From Drouetiella hepatica Uher 2000/2452 (GTDB lineage: Bacteria; Cyanobacteriota; Cyanobacteriia; Elainellales; Elainellaceae), in contig JAHHHD010000003.1 of assembly GCA_019359505.1 (NCBI GenBank), forward strand, positions 244,341 through 308,340: DNA of 64,000 bases. The letters run 5' to 3'. The notes under the pieces were generated by a model, which was not told the origin of the DNA, made no database searches, and saw nothing but the letters and a program-made list of their open reading frames with translations. This document shows positions 8,522 to 16,197 of the stretch, one piece after another (within the stretch, counting starts at the first letter, position 1; every line of letters starts with the position of its first letter). Both the position numbers and the translations under genes were made by a program.

Positions 8522-8607
8522 GGCGCTGCTGGTTTTATGCACGAATTTCTTAAAAGGTTTGCTCCGCGCCCCTTTCAAAAAAATTCATACCCAGATTTAG
8601 CACTGCC
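8522..8607. repeat. Palindromic element, family B (GGCGTTGCTG ends), copy 1
   Basis: Ends GGCGCTGCTGGTTTTATG and CAGATTTAGCACTGCC are imperfect inverted repeats. The inner arms are AAAAGG..GCTCCGCGCCCCTTT. It matches the element at 22863-22949. It lies within the hydrolase-GST-oxidoreductase operon, between the second and third genes. Confidence 0.6.
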
Positions 8608-8653
8608 AAAAATCTGAGCCTCAATATTGTACTAACCAAGGAGAGAAAGCATA

Positions 8654-9610
8654 ATGAGCCATTCAGGCTGGCTGCACACCGAATCCCCCTTTCATCCTGG
8701 CGAACTGGCAATTCAAGCCCAGCTCGGTGTCCAGGAGCAAATGGACAAGCAGGGACGACGCGTGATTCGAGATTATCTTCCTGATCAGCACCGTCAGTTT
8801 TTTGCCCAGCTCTCCTATGTGATTGTGGGCACAGTTGATGCCTCTGGTTCGCCCTGGGCTTCCATCCTGGCGGGCGAACCTGGCTTTCTCTCCTCCCCCG
8901 ACGATCGTTCTTTACAAGTTACCGCTAAACCTCTGTTGGGCGATCCCTTAGCCACCATTCTCAGAGCAAGAATCGACATTGGATTACTAGGAATTGAGCT
9001 TCATACCCGGCGACGGAATCGTTTGAACGGCACTGTTACTGCAATTCACCCGGATCGCTTTGATGTGCAGATAGTACAGAGTTTTGGCAACTGTCCTCAA
9101 TACATTCAGGCACGTCTGCTTGAGTTCAGCGAGTCGGATATCGCGGCGCCTCAGTCTGTCCATTTGGTTGAAGTGCTAGGAGAACCCGATCGCGCGATGA
9201 TTGCTGCGGCTGACACATTCTTCATTGCGACTGCCTATCAAGACGCTGCTGCCGCTGGTGGCGTAGATGTTTCCCATCGGGGCGGCAAACCGGGTTTTGT
9301 CCGAATTGATGGCGATCGCACATTAACGATTCCTGACTTTTCTGGCAATGATCACTTCAATACCTTCGGTAATTTAAAGCTGAATCCCTATGCAGGACTG
9401 CTGTTTATAGACTTCGATCGGGGCAATCTGCTGTATCTAACAGGAACTGCCGAAGTGATTTGGGAAGGGGATGAAATTCGGGCTTACGCAGGAGCAGAGC
9501 GATTGTTGCGCTTCCGCCTCTCTCATGGGTATCGCGTAGAGGGCAGCTTGCCGTTACGCGGGTCAGCTCCTAATTTTTCGCCCTTTCTCGATCGCATGGG
9601 TTCCTGGTAG
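8654..9610 (+). CDS. Pyridoxamine 5'-phosphate oxidase-family FMN-binding protein
   Basis: A 318-residue flavin-binding split-barrel protein. Residues about 45-110 hold the barrel segment FFAQLSYVIVGTVDASGSPW, the usual opening of PNPOx-like domains. The second half carries FIATAYQDAAAAGGVDVSHR and GNDHFNTFGNLKLNPYAGLL, characteristic of the larger PNPOx-related FMN-binding group. AAGGAGAGAAAGCATA before the ATG is a strong ribosome site. The protein probably acts as an FMN-dependent reductase or oxidase. With the preceding hydrolase and GST it suggests xenobiotic or oxidative-stress handling; the exact reaction is unknown. Confidence 0.85.
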   Translation: MSHSGWLHTESPFHPGELAIQAQLGVQEQMDKQGRRVIRDYLPDQHRQFFAQLSYVIVGTVDASGSPWASILAGEPGFLSSPDDRSLQVTAKPLLGDPLATILRARIDIGLLGIELHTRRRNRLNGTVTAIHPDRFDVQIVQSFGNCPQYIQARLLEFSESDIAAPQSVHLVEVLGEPDRAMIAAADTFFIATAYQDAAAAGGVDVSHRGGKPGFVRIDGDRTLTIPDFSGNDHFNTFGNLKLNPYAGLLFIDFDRGNLLYLTGTAEVIWEGDEIRAYAGAERLLRFRLSHGYRVEGSLPLRGSAPNFSPFLDRMGSW

Positions 9611-9669
9611 AAACGCACTGTCTACCAACCTCTAGGAGATTTTGCGGGGACACAGCCTCAGCTCAACTT

Positions 9670-9939
9670 CTAGCTAAGCTCGTGGCTAAGCTCCTCCGAT
9701 TCAGCGTGGACTGCATCTGCTTCAGCTTGAATCGCCAGCAATAGCTCTTCTTCTTGAGTCTCAAAATCTTCTTCTGAAATTTCGCCCATATCGAACGCCA
9801 GCTGAAGCGAGAGTAAGCGTTTGCTTAGATTCTCTTTTTCGTCAAGCGCTATGTTGGCTTGCTCTAAAATTTTTTCGCCAATCCAGGCAATACCATTCAA
9901 AGGAGCAGTAAGAGGAGCAACAAGTAGATCAAAAAACAT
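9670..9939 (-). CDS. gvpG: Gas vesicle protein GvpG
   Basis: An 89-residue protein with LLVAPLTAPLNGIAWIGEKI at the N-terminus and QLAFDMGEISEEDFETQEEELL in the middle. The first part is the GvpG signature of a PxxGxxWI segment, followed by a helix with a GEIxEEEF motif. GvpG is a minor gas-vesicle assembly protein that works with GvpF/L. It is the last gene of a two-gene unit, 46 bases after gvpF. The intergene contains GGGAGTGGGGGAGTGGGG, a short direct repeat. No gvpA, gvpC, gvpN, gvpJ or gvpK is near. Confidence 0.88.
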   Translation of the reverse strand: MFFDLLVAPLTAPLNGIAWIGEKILEQANIALDEKENLSKRLLSLQLAFDMGEISEEDFETQEEELLLAIQAEADAVHAESEELSHELS

Positions 9940-9985
9940 AGGGAGTGGGGGAGTGGGGGAATGGGGAATGTCAATCTAAGATCGA

Positions 9986-10720
9986 TTAGGCGAGCTGAGC
10001 GAAGTTGAAGGGAGCTGTGAAGTTGTTGTAGCGAAGTCTCAAACGGTTCTCAAAATGGCGATCGACTTCTTCAATTTGCTCTCCAAACTGTGGTTCTGCC
10101 TCCCAAGGAATCAGATAGGCAGCGTTATAGATCATCTTTTCGGTGAGAACATCGTTTTCCACAATCTCGATCGCTAGCGGATTTAAAGCGTCCTGAAATC
10201 GAGTCACAATCTCTTGCTTACGATCGTCCATTGCCCGTTCAATTGACTGTCCAATTTTCACCACCTGATCCATGCTGAGAGATCTGCCTTCTAAGCGATC
10301 GCGTTTGGTTCGCAGATCGTCGTTTTCTCGCATCAGCGATTCCAGTTCAATCTCCGGTTCCCAAAAGATCTTAATGCTGACTTCTCGATATCCCTCTAGT
10401 TTGTTGAAAAGCTGCTTGAGGCTATCCCCTTTTGGCACAGTCAACTGCTGACGCACCATTTCCCAATCGCTGATGATTAAGCCAAACTGCAACGGCAACA
10501 GCGTCGGATGACCTTGCTGCATCACCTGCTCTAAGACCCGCTCATGACCCAACAAGTTTTTGCGGCTGGCAAGGTAGCGATCCTGCTCGGTTTCCGAATA
10601 CAAAAACATAAAGTTATCTAGTTCGTGCATTTGCACAGGCTGCTGGTCTAAGCCTTCTAGCTGCAAATCTGAACGAATGGAAGGGGGGAAAATGCCGTAT
10701 AGATAGAGACCGTTTGCCAT
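9986..10720 (-). CDS. gvpF: Gas vesicle protein GvpF/L
   Basis: A 244-residue GvpF/GvpL-family protein. It opens with GLYLYGIFPPS and carries TLLPLQFGLII, REVSIKIFWEPEIELE and the C-terminal hallmark RLRLRYNNFTAPFNFAQL. GvpF/L proteins are assembly factors that contact GvpA during vesicle nucleation. Two adjacent ATGs occur (10723 and 10720); AGGAG sits 6 bases before the second, so I prefer 10720. It is upstream of and probably cotranscribed with gvpG. The upstream flank holds a mobile palindrome and a pseudogene, with no other gvp genes. Confidence 0.92.
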   Translation of the reverse strand: MANGLYLYGIFPPSIRSDLQLEGLDQQPVQMHELDNFMFLYSETEQDRYLASRKNLLGHERVLEQVMQQGHPTLLPLQFGLIISDWEMVRQQLTVPKGDSLKQLFNKLEGYREVSIKIFWEPEIELESLMRENDDLRTKRDRLEGRSLSMDQVVKIGQSIERAMDDRKQEIVTRFQDALNPLAIEIVENDVLTEKMIYNAAYLIPWEAEPQFGEQIEEVDRHFENRLRLRYNNFTAPFNFAQLA

Positions 10721-10854
10721 CATGAACTCCTGGAGGAATTGGTGTAGAGGGCGATCGAAGGGGGCGATCGCCTTTTCTATTCCCTAGAGTTCCCAGGTTG
10801 CTCTTGAAAATTCAGATCAAGCAAAATTGAGATCAAGCAAAATTATCGACTCAT

Positions 10855-10948
10855 CCCTAGGTGATGCTCTAGACACGTTGTTGGTGTTTGTGAAAGGGGC
10901 GTGGAGCGCCCCTTTCACAAACACCAACAACAAATTTGAAACACTACC
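10855..10948. repeat. Palindromic element, family C, copy 1
   Basis: A 25-bp perfect hairpin starts GTTGTTGGTGTTTGTGAAAG (10877) and returns at 10907-10931 around a 5-base loop. The tail reads TTTGAAACACTACC. The second copy at 48879-48960 has the same tail but paired substitutions in the stem. It lies between gvpF and the ABC-ATPase pseudogene. The hairpin could also terminate transcription locally. Confidence 0.75.
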
Positions 10949-10988
10949 AGCCGATCGATGGTTCACGGTAATTACTTTCGCTCGGTAA

Positions 10989-11330
10989 CGACGTGATCGA
11001 TCGCTAGACATTTTGGCGCTAGCAGGCTTAGAGGAGCGGAGTCAGTATCATCCAGAAAACCTGTCGGGCGGACAACAACAGCGGGTGGCGATCGCTCGTG
11101 CGTTGGTCAGCCATCCCCAAATCGTGCTGGCAGATGAACCCACGGCTGCGTTAGATAAGCAGTCTGGTCGAGATGTGGTTGAGCTGATGCAAAAACTTGC
11201 TCAAGAACAGGGCGGCACTATTCTGATGGTGACACACGATAATTGAATTCTCGACGTTGCCGATCGGATTATCTATTATGGAAGACGGCAAGCTGACTAA
11301 AACCTCAGAAGCCTTTACACTGAAAGAGAG
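10989..11330 (+). pseudogene. Decayed DevA-type ABC transporter ATPase (3' part)
   Basis: Only the C-terminal part of an ABC ATPase survives. The signature [15 protein letters not shown] and Walker [13 protein letters not shown] are intact, and HDN marks the H-loop. After that a stop (TGA at about 11244) interrupts the frame. The tail ILDVADRII continues and is completed as MEDGKLTKTSEAFTL only after a one-base shift. The Walker A half is missing upstream, where a palindromic element ends. The sequence resembles DevA/LolD-type exporters that pair with HlyD-like proteins. I infer a nonfunctional remnant. Confidence 0.8.
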
Positions 11331-11386
11331 GAAATTAAGATATCTGGCTCTCTTCTCCCCAGGGGAAAAGGTTGGGGTCAAGAACG

Positions 11387-12019
11387 TTACTTAATTTGCT
11401 GCTGAAAGTAATCGCGCAAATCGGCTGCCAAGGCTGGCACTTGGAGGGCGCGGCGCACCAGGTCTTCACTGGCTTCACGCACGTAGATTTGCACAATATC
11501 GGCAACGGTGACGTTGTTTTCGTCACGGCTCACCCGCTCGATCGCATCTCCTGCACCCACTTCACCTTCCTGCACCACTGAAAAGTAGATGCCGCTCAAA
11601 CGGCTGTTCAAGAAGCGCTTGACCATATCATCGCGCCCAAACTTGAGGTTGAGCTTGAAGCAAGGGAACCGGGGTTGTGTCACCATCACCTCGGCAGCGC
11701 CAATGCGAAAACGATCGCCAATATTCACTGCTGTTTCCGACAAGCCCTCAATCGTCAGGTTTTCGCCAAACGCGCCCCAAGAAAACGCCTCATCGGGTAA
11801 TTCTTGCTGCCAGTAGGCGTAATGCTCCTTGGGGTAAGCGTAAATGGCTTTCTCGCTCCCACCATGAACCGTCAGATCCGCCTGTCGATCGCCGTCTAGA
11901 TTGAGCGATCGCATCATCACTCGCCCATCCACAGGCTGCTTAAAAATTCCGGTCATGACGGGTCTGCCCTTCCAGATAACCTCACGCGGCTCTCCAACGC
12001 AAACGGAAGTAAGTTTCAT
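11387..12019 (-). CDS. MOSC-domain protein (YiiM-like)
   Basis: A 210-residue MOSC-domain protein. The conserved opening is SVCVGEPREVIWKGRPVMTGIFK. The centre carries DLTVHGGSEKAIYAYPKEHY and GAFGENLTIEGL. The probable sulfur-carrying Cys lies in QPRFPCFKL (about residue 120). MOSC domains act in molybdenum-cofactor-dependent sulfur transfer; YiiM-type proteins reduce N-hydroxylated compounds. It is a single gene that runs divergently from ileS; 147 bases separate the start codons. Confidence 0.88.
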   Translation of the reverse strand: MKLTSVCVGEPREVIWKGRPVMTGIFKQPVDGRVMMRSLNLDGDRQADLTVHGGSEKAIYAYPKEHYAYWQQELPDEAFSWGAFGENLTIEGLSETAVNIGDRFRIGAAEVMVTQPRFPCFKLNLKFGRDDMVKRFLNSRLSGIYFSVVQEGEVGAGDAIERVSRDENNVTVADIVQIYVREASEDLVRRALQVPALAADLRDYFQQQIK

Positions 12020-12166
12020 CTGGCAGCCTCTTCAACAGCTTTCTGAGACTTTACCGCATCTTCGCGTTGCTTTCTCATTACAGTTAGCTTTTAGTTCCTG
12101 CCATCCAGGATAGTTGGAGATACAATTCTTAAATGCCCCATAGCGTTTTTGCGTAAATCTGCCGCG

Positions 12167-15046
12167 ATGACAGAACCCGGAAGCTACAAAGATACGGTTA
12201 ACTTGCCCCAAACCCAGTTTGATATGCGCGCCAATGCCGTCAAACGAGAACCCGAACTGCAAAAATTCTGGGCAGACCACAAAATTTACGAAAATCTGTC
12301 AGAGCACAACCCTGGAGAGCCGTTCACGCTGCACGACGGGCCTCCCTACGCCAATGGGGCGCTGCACATCGGTCATGCGATGAACAAAACCCTCAAGGAC
12401 ATTATCAATAAGTATCAGCTCTTGCAGGGGCGCAAAGTTCGCTATGTGCCCGGTTGGGACTGTCACGGACTGCCGATCGAGCTAAAAGTCCTCCAAGAGA
12501 TGAAGCCTGAAGAGCGTAAGAATCTCACGCCCTTAGAGCTGCGTCAGCGGGCAAAAGCATGGGCATTGCAGCAGCAGCAGCAGCAGAGCAAAAGCTTTAT
12601 GCGCTATGGGGTTTGGGGCAATTGGGAACATCCTTACCTGACGATGCTGCCCAAGTATGAAGCGGCGCAAATCCATGTGTTTGGTCAGATGGTGCTGAAG
12701 GGCTACATCTATCGCGGCTACAAGCCCGTTTACTGGAGTCCTAGCTCTCGCACGGCGCTGGCTGAAGCAGAACTAGAATATCCGGAAGGGCATACTTCGC
12801 AGAGTGTGTATGCCGCGTTTCGGATGATTAGCCTTGCAGATGCGGCGGCGGCACTCCAGCCCTACTTATCGGAACTGGGGGTTGCTATCTGGACGACTAC
12901 GCCCTGGACGATTCCGGCAAACCTGGCGGTAGCGGTCAATCCCGATCTGAAGTATTCGGTGGTAGAAGCGGCAAACCTGCCGTTTAAGTACCTCATTGTC
13001 GCAACCGATCTGGTGGAACGCCTCTCTCAGCTATTTGAAACTGAGCTGACGGTGAAGGCAACCGTCACGGGCAAAGACTTAGAGCATTCCACCTATCAGC
13101 ACCCCTTGTTTGACCGCCAAAGTCCGATCGTCATTGGCGGCGATTATGTGACCACCGAATCGGGTACGGGGCTGGTGCATACTGCTCCGGGTCACGGGTT
13201 GGATGACTTTATCGTGGGTCAGCGCTACGGACTGCCGCTGCTGTCGCCTGTGGATGATGCCGGGGACTTCACCGATGAGGCGGGCAAATTCAAGGGGCTG
13301 AATGTCTTGAAAGATGCCAACGGGGCGATCGTCGAAGCCCTAACTGCCGCTGGATCGTTGCTGAAGGAAGAAGCCTACGCCCACCGCTACCCCTACGACT
13401 GGCGCACCAAAAAGCCCGTGATCTATCGCGCCACCGAGCAGTGGTTTGCCTCGGTTTCCGGGTTCCGCGATCAGGCATTGGAGGCGATCGCCGCAGTCAC
13501 CTGGATTCCGGCGCAGGGCGAAAACCGCATCACCTCAATGGTGTCGGAGCGATCGGACTGGTGCATCTCGCGCCAGAGAAGCTGGGGCGTACCCATCCCG
13601 GTATTCTATGACGAAGCCACGAATGAGCCGCTGCTGAATGCTGAGACGATCGCTTGGATTGAGCAAATCTTTGGCGAAAAAGGCTCGGATGCCTGGTGGG
13701 AGATGTCCGTGGAGGAATTGCTGCCGGAGCAGTACTGCAACGACGGACACACCTACCGCAAAGGCACCGACACCATGGATGTTTGGTTCGATTCTGGCTC
13801 TTCTTGGGCGGCGGTCTTACAGGCGGGAGCCTACGGCGGTGAGCCTTTGCCCTATCCAGCAGACCTTTACCTGGAAGGCTCCGATCAGCATCGCGGCTGG
13901 TTTCAGTCGAGCTTGCTGACTAGCGTGGCGGTGAATGGCTATGCGCCCTACAAGACGGTGCTGACCCACGGCTTTGCCCTAGATGAGCAGGGACGCAAGA
14001 TGAGCAAATCGATCGGCAACGTAGTCGATCCGGCGATCGTCATTGAGGGCGGCAAAAATCAGAAGGAAGAGCCAGCCTACGGCGCGGATGTATTGCGGCT
14101 GTGGGTGTCTTCGGTGGATTACTCCAACGACGTGCCTCTGGGTAAGAACATCCTGAAGCAGCTTGCCGATGTCTACCGCAAGATCCGCAACACCGGACGA
14201 TTTTTGCTGGGCAGCCTGCACGACTTTGATCCGGCCGATGCGGTGCCCTATGATCAAATGCCCGAACTCGATCGCTATATGCTGCACCGGATGACGGAAG
14301 TCTTCGCCGATGTCACCGATGCCTTCGAGAGCTACCAGTTTTTCCGCTTCTTCCAAACCATCCAGAATTTCTGCGTGGTGGATTTGTCCAACTTTTACCT
14401 AGATGCGGCAAAAGATCGGCTCTACATCAGCACCGAGAATGCCCTGCGGCGGCGAAGCTGCCAGACGGTGCTGGCAGTCGCGATCGAGAATTTGGCAAAG
14501 GCGATCGCTCCTGTTCTCTCTCACCTAGCCGAAGACATCTGGCAATACCTGCCCTACAAAACGCCCTACCAGTCGGTGTTTGAGTCGGGTTGGGTGAAGC
14601 TAGAGGACTCCTGGAAGCAGCCGCAGCTTGCAGAAACCTGGGAGCAGTTGCGCGACATTCGGCAGGAAGTCAACAAGGTGCTGGAGCAGGCAAGAGTTGC
14701 CAAGGCGATCGGCTCTTCCCTAGAGGCAAAAGTCCTGCTTTACGTGCCTGACCTGACGCTGAAGCAAAAGCTGCAAGCCATGAATCTCACGGACAGCCTC
14801 AGCAGCAATGGCGTGGATGAACTGCGCTATCTGTTTTTGACTTCACAGGTGGAGCTATTGGAAACGCCCGATCGCCTCTCAGACTCTAAGTTCCAATCCC
14901 AATCCGATGCGCTGGGCATTGGCGTAGTCGATGCTGAGGGAACGAAATGCGATCGCTGCTGGAATTACTCCACCCATGTGGGCGAATCTACAGTCCATCC
15001 CCTGCTGTGTGAGCGCTGTGTGGAAGCGATCGACGGTCAGTTTTAA
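12167..15046 (+). CDS. ileS: Isoleucyl-tRNA synthetase
   Basis: A class I aminoacyl-tRNA synthetase of 959 residues that charges tRNA-Ile. The HIGH signature is at 67-70 in PPYANGALHIGH, and KMSKS is at about 611-615. The inserted CP1 editing domain occupies the region between, with the motif TTPWTIPANLAV. The C-terminal zinc finger has Cys928, Cys931, Cys948 and Cys951. The ATG at 12167 gives the family's normal N-terminus (MTEPGSYKDTVNLPQT), whereas the longer TTG reading from 12149 adds six residues without support. A run of glutamines (about 134-140) is a small local oddity. No T-box leader is visible, as expected outside Gram-positives. Confidence 0.97.
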   Translation: MTEPGSYKDTVNLPQTQFDMRANAVKREPELQKFWADHKIYENLSEHNPGEPFTLHDGPPYANGALHIGHAMNKTLKDIINKYQLLQGRKVRYVPGWDCHGLPIELKVLQEMKPEERKNLTPLELRQRAKAWALQQQQQQSKSFMRYGVWGNWEHPYLTMLPKYEAAQIHVFGQMVLKGYIYRGYKPVYWSPSSRTALAEAELEYPEGHTSQSVYAAFRMISLADAAAALQPYLSELGVAIWTTTPWTIPANLAVAVNPDLKYSVVEAANLPFKYLIVATDLVERLSQLFETELTVKATVTGKDLEHSTYQHPLFDRQSPIVIGGDYVTTESGTGLVHTAPGHGLDDFIVGQRYGLPLLSPVDDAGDFTDEAGKFKGLNVLKDANGAIVEALTAAGSLLKEEAYAHRYPYDWRTKKPVIYRATEQWFASVSGFRDQALEAIAAVTWIPAQGENRITSMVSERSDWCISRQRSWGVPIPVFYDEATNEPLLNAETIAWIEQIFGEKGSDAWWEMSVEELLPEQYCNDGHTYRKGTDTMDVWFDSGSSWAAVLQAGAYGGEPLPYPADLYLEGSDQHRGWFQSSLLTSVAVNGYAPYKTVLTHGFALDEQGRKMSKSIGNVVDPAIVIEGGKNQKEEPAYGADVLRLWVSSVDYSNDVPLGKNILKQLADVYRKIRNTGRFLLGSLHDFDPADAVPYDQMPELDRYMLHRMTEVFADVTDAFESYQFFRFFQTIQNFCVVDLSNFYLDAAKDRLYISTENALRRRSCQTVLAVAIENLAKAIAPVLSHLAEDIWQYLPYKTPYQSVFESGWVKLEDSWKQPQLAETWEQLRDIRQEVNKVLEQARVAKAIGSSLEAKVLLYVPDLTLKQKLQAMNLTDSLSSNGVDELRYLFLTSQVELLETPDRLSDSKFQSQSDALGIGVVDAEGTKCDRCWNYSTHVGESTVHPLLCERCVEAIDGQF

Positions 15047-15076
15047 GATATATGCGTCAGTATCGTGATGTTCATC

Positions 15077-15153
15077 TATAGCAACCGCCAAGGCGGTTAG
15101 GATGGGGACATTTTTGGTGGGGCGCGCAGTGCCCTACCAAAAATGTCCTAAGG
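15077..15153. repeat. Palindromic element, family A, copy 2
   Basis: It begins TATAGCAACCGCCAAGGCGG and contains the hairpin arms GGACATTTTTGGTGGGGC and GCCCTACCAAAAATGTCC. The TTTTTGG/CCAAAAA segment differs from copies 1 and 4 on both arms. The far end (GGCGACAGCTATA in copy 4) is absent, so this copy is truncated. It lies just after ileS. Confidence 0.7.
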
Positions 15154-15183
15154 AACATGGATTTAACAAGATGTAATTCTTGG

Positions 15184-15214
15184 GGTAGGGGCTTAGCATT
15201 GCTAAGCCCCTACC
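15184..15214. repeat. Perfect palindrome between ileS and the RTX gene
   Basis: GGTAGGGGCTTAGC (15184-15197) and GCTAAGCCCCTACC (15201-15214) form a 14-bp stem with a 3-base loop. There is no T run, so it is more likely a REP-like repeat than a terminator. With the family A copy it fills most of the 359-base gap between ileS and the next gene. Confidence 0.65.
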
Positions 15215-15405
15215 GCAGATCGGTTGTACAGATTATTTAATCCACGATCCTAAGCCAACTGGCGGGCCATATAGGCAGATTTGCTGAGTGGTTCACGGAT
15301 TTTATCAAGAAAGCATGGTGTAAAAAAAATACTTTCTCGGACGACATACTGAGAAAAACTGCCTAAATTAAAGGAGTTTCCCCTTCCTGCTTAGGATATT
15401 TTGAT

Positions 15406-16044
15406 ATGCAGAATGATATGCCTGTCGAGAATGCACCCGATTTAATGCCCTTGCCCGACCAGAAAGAAGAAAGCGAAATGCCTCCAGATATGGATGATTC
15501 ACTGCCTCCAGAAGCCAGTGAGAATCGGATACGAATCAAAACTCAGCGATCGGGCAAAGGTGAAAACCGCAAAGAAAAACATCGGCATCCAGGTCTTGGA
15601 ACCGAGGGTAACGATGTTCTCACAAATAATAAGGGCGGTAAAGTCAAGCTCAAAGGGGGTGCGGGCGATGACAAACTTATTGGCGGCAAAGGTAAAGATC
15701 TGCTTGTAGGGGGTGAAGGAAATGATGTCCTTTTTGGGCATAGAGGGCCAAACATCCTGGAGGGTGGTGCTGGAAGCGATATTTTTGTACTGAATCGAGG
15801 GCGCGGCCACAATGTAGTTAAAGACTTCAATGCCTTAGAAGGCGACAAGCTGGTGTTGCCCCAAAAACTCAGCTTTGAAAATCTGACTTTCAGGCAGGTT
15901 GGCAATCACACCTCGATTCAGCAGGGAAATCGTAAGGTTGGGCTGTTGCTTGGAGTTCAAGCCAGCTCGATAACAGCAGATATTTTTGTCAAGCCACCTG
16001 TGTTAGCAAACCTGTCTCCTCTGACCACTCCAGCTCCAGTGTAA
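15406..16044 (+). CDS. Small RTX (hemolysin-type calcium-binding) repeat protein
   Basis: A 212-residue protein. The first 60 residues are acidic and proline-rich, then strongly basic. Residues about 65-125 hold nonapeptide GGxGxD repeats: GTEGNDVL, GGAGDDKL, GGKGKDLL, GGEGNDVL and GGAGSDIF. Such repeats form a calcium-binding parallel beta-roll. The segment VVKDFNALEGDKLVLP is the usual post-roll motif DF...GDKL. There is no signal peptide, as expected if exported by a type I system, but no type I transporter gene is adjacent. The substrate or enzymatic role is not evident. Confidence 0.85.
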   Translation: MQNDMPVENAPDLMPLPDQKEESEMPPDMDDSLPPEASENRIRIKTQRSGKGENRKEKHRHPGLGTEGNDVLTNNKGGKVKLKGGAGDDKLIGGKGKDLLVGGEGNDVLFGHRGPNILEGGAGSDIFVLNRGRGHNVVKDFNALEGDKLVLPQKLSFENLTFRQVGNHTSIQQGNRKVGLLLGVQASSITADIFVKPPVLANLSPLTTPAPV

Positions 16045-16052
16045 TAGCGTCC

Positions 16053-16091
16053 TATAGCTGTCGCCGTCCTAACCGCCTTGGCGGTTGCTAT
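16053..16091. repeat. Palindromic element, family A, copy 3 (internal deletion)
   Basis: Only the two ends remain: TATAGCTGTCGCC joined to GTCCTAACCGCCTTGGCGG and TTGCTAT. The GGACATTT... hairpin present in the other copies is missing. It lies just after the RTX gene. Confidence 0.65.
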
Positions 16092-16110
16092 GGAATTTTT
16101 CAGGTCGAAC

Positions 16111-16148
16111 AAAGGAGGGGTTAGGCTCTGCCTAACCCCTCTTTTTGT
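16111..16148. terminator. Bidirectional terminator between convergent genes
   Basis: AGGGGTTAGGC (16116-16126) and GCCTAACCCCT (16130-16140) pair perfectly around TCT. The + strand side is followed by CTTTTT, and the other side by an AAAGG run that gives a weaker T-rich tail. It sits between the convergent RTX and glcF genes. Confidence 0.75.
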
Positions 16149-16197
16149 AGCTGCAAATGCTTGCCTCAGAATCATTGTGCGATCGAAAATCACTCAC

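Noticed and set aside
12020..12166. T-box or other riboswitch before ileS
   Set aside because: The leader is short and shows no T-box elements, which are not expected in cyanobacteria.
13979..14356. Minus-strand open frame inside ileS
   Set aside because: A shadow of ileS, which is full length and has all class I motifs.
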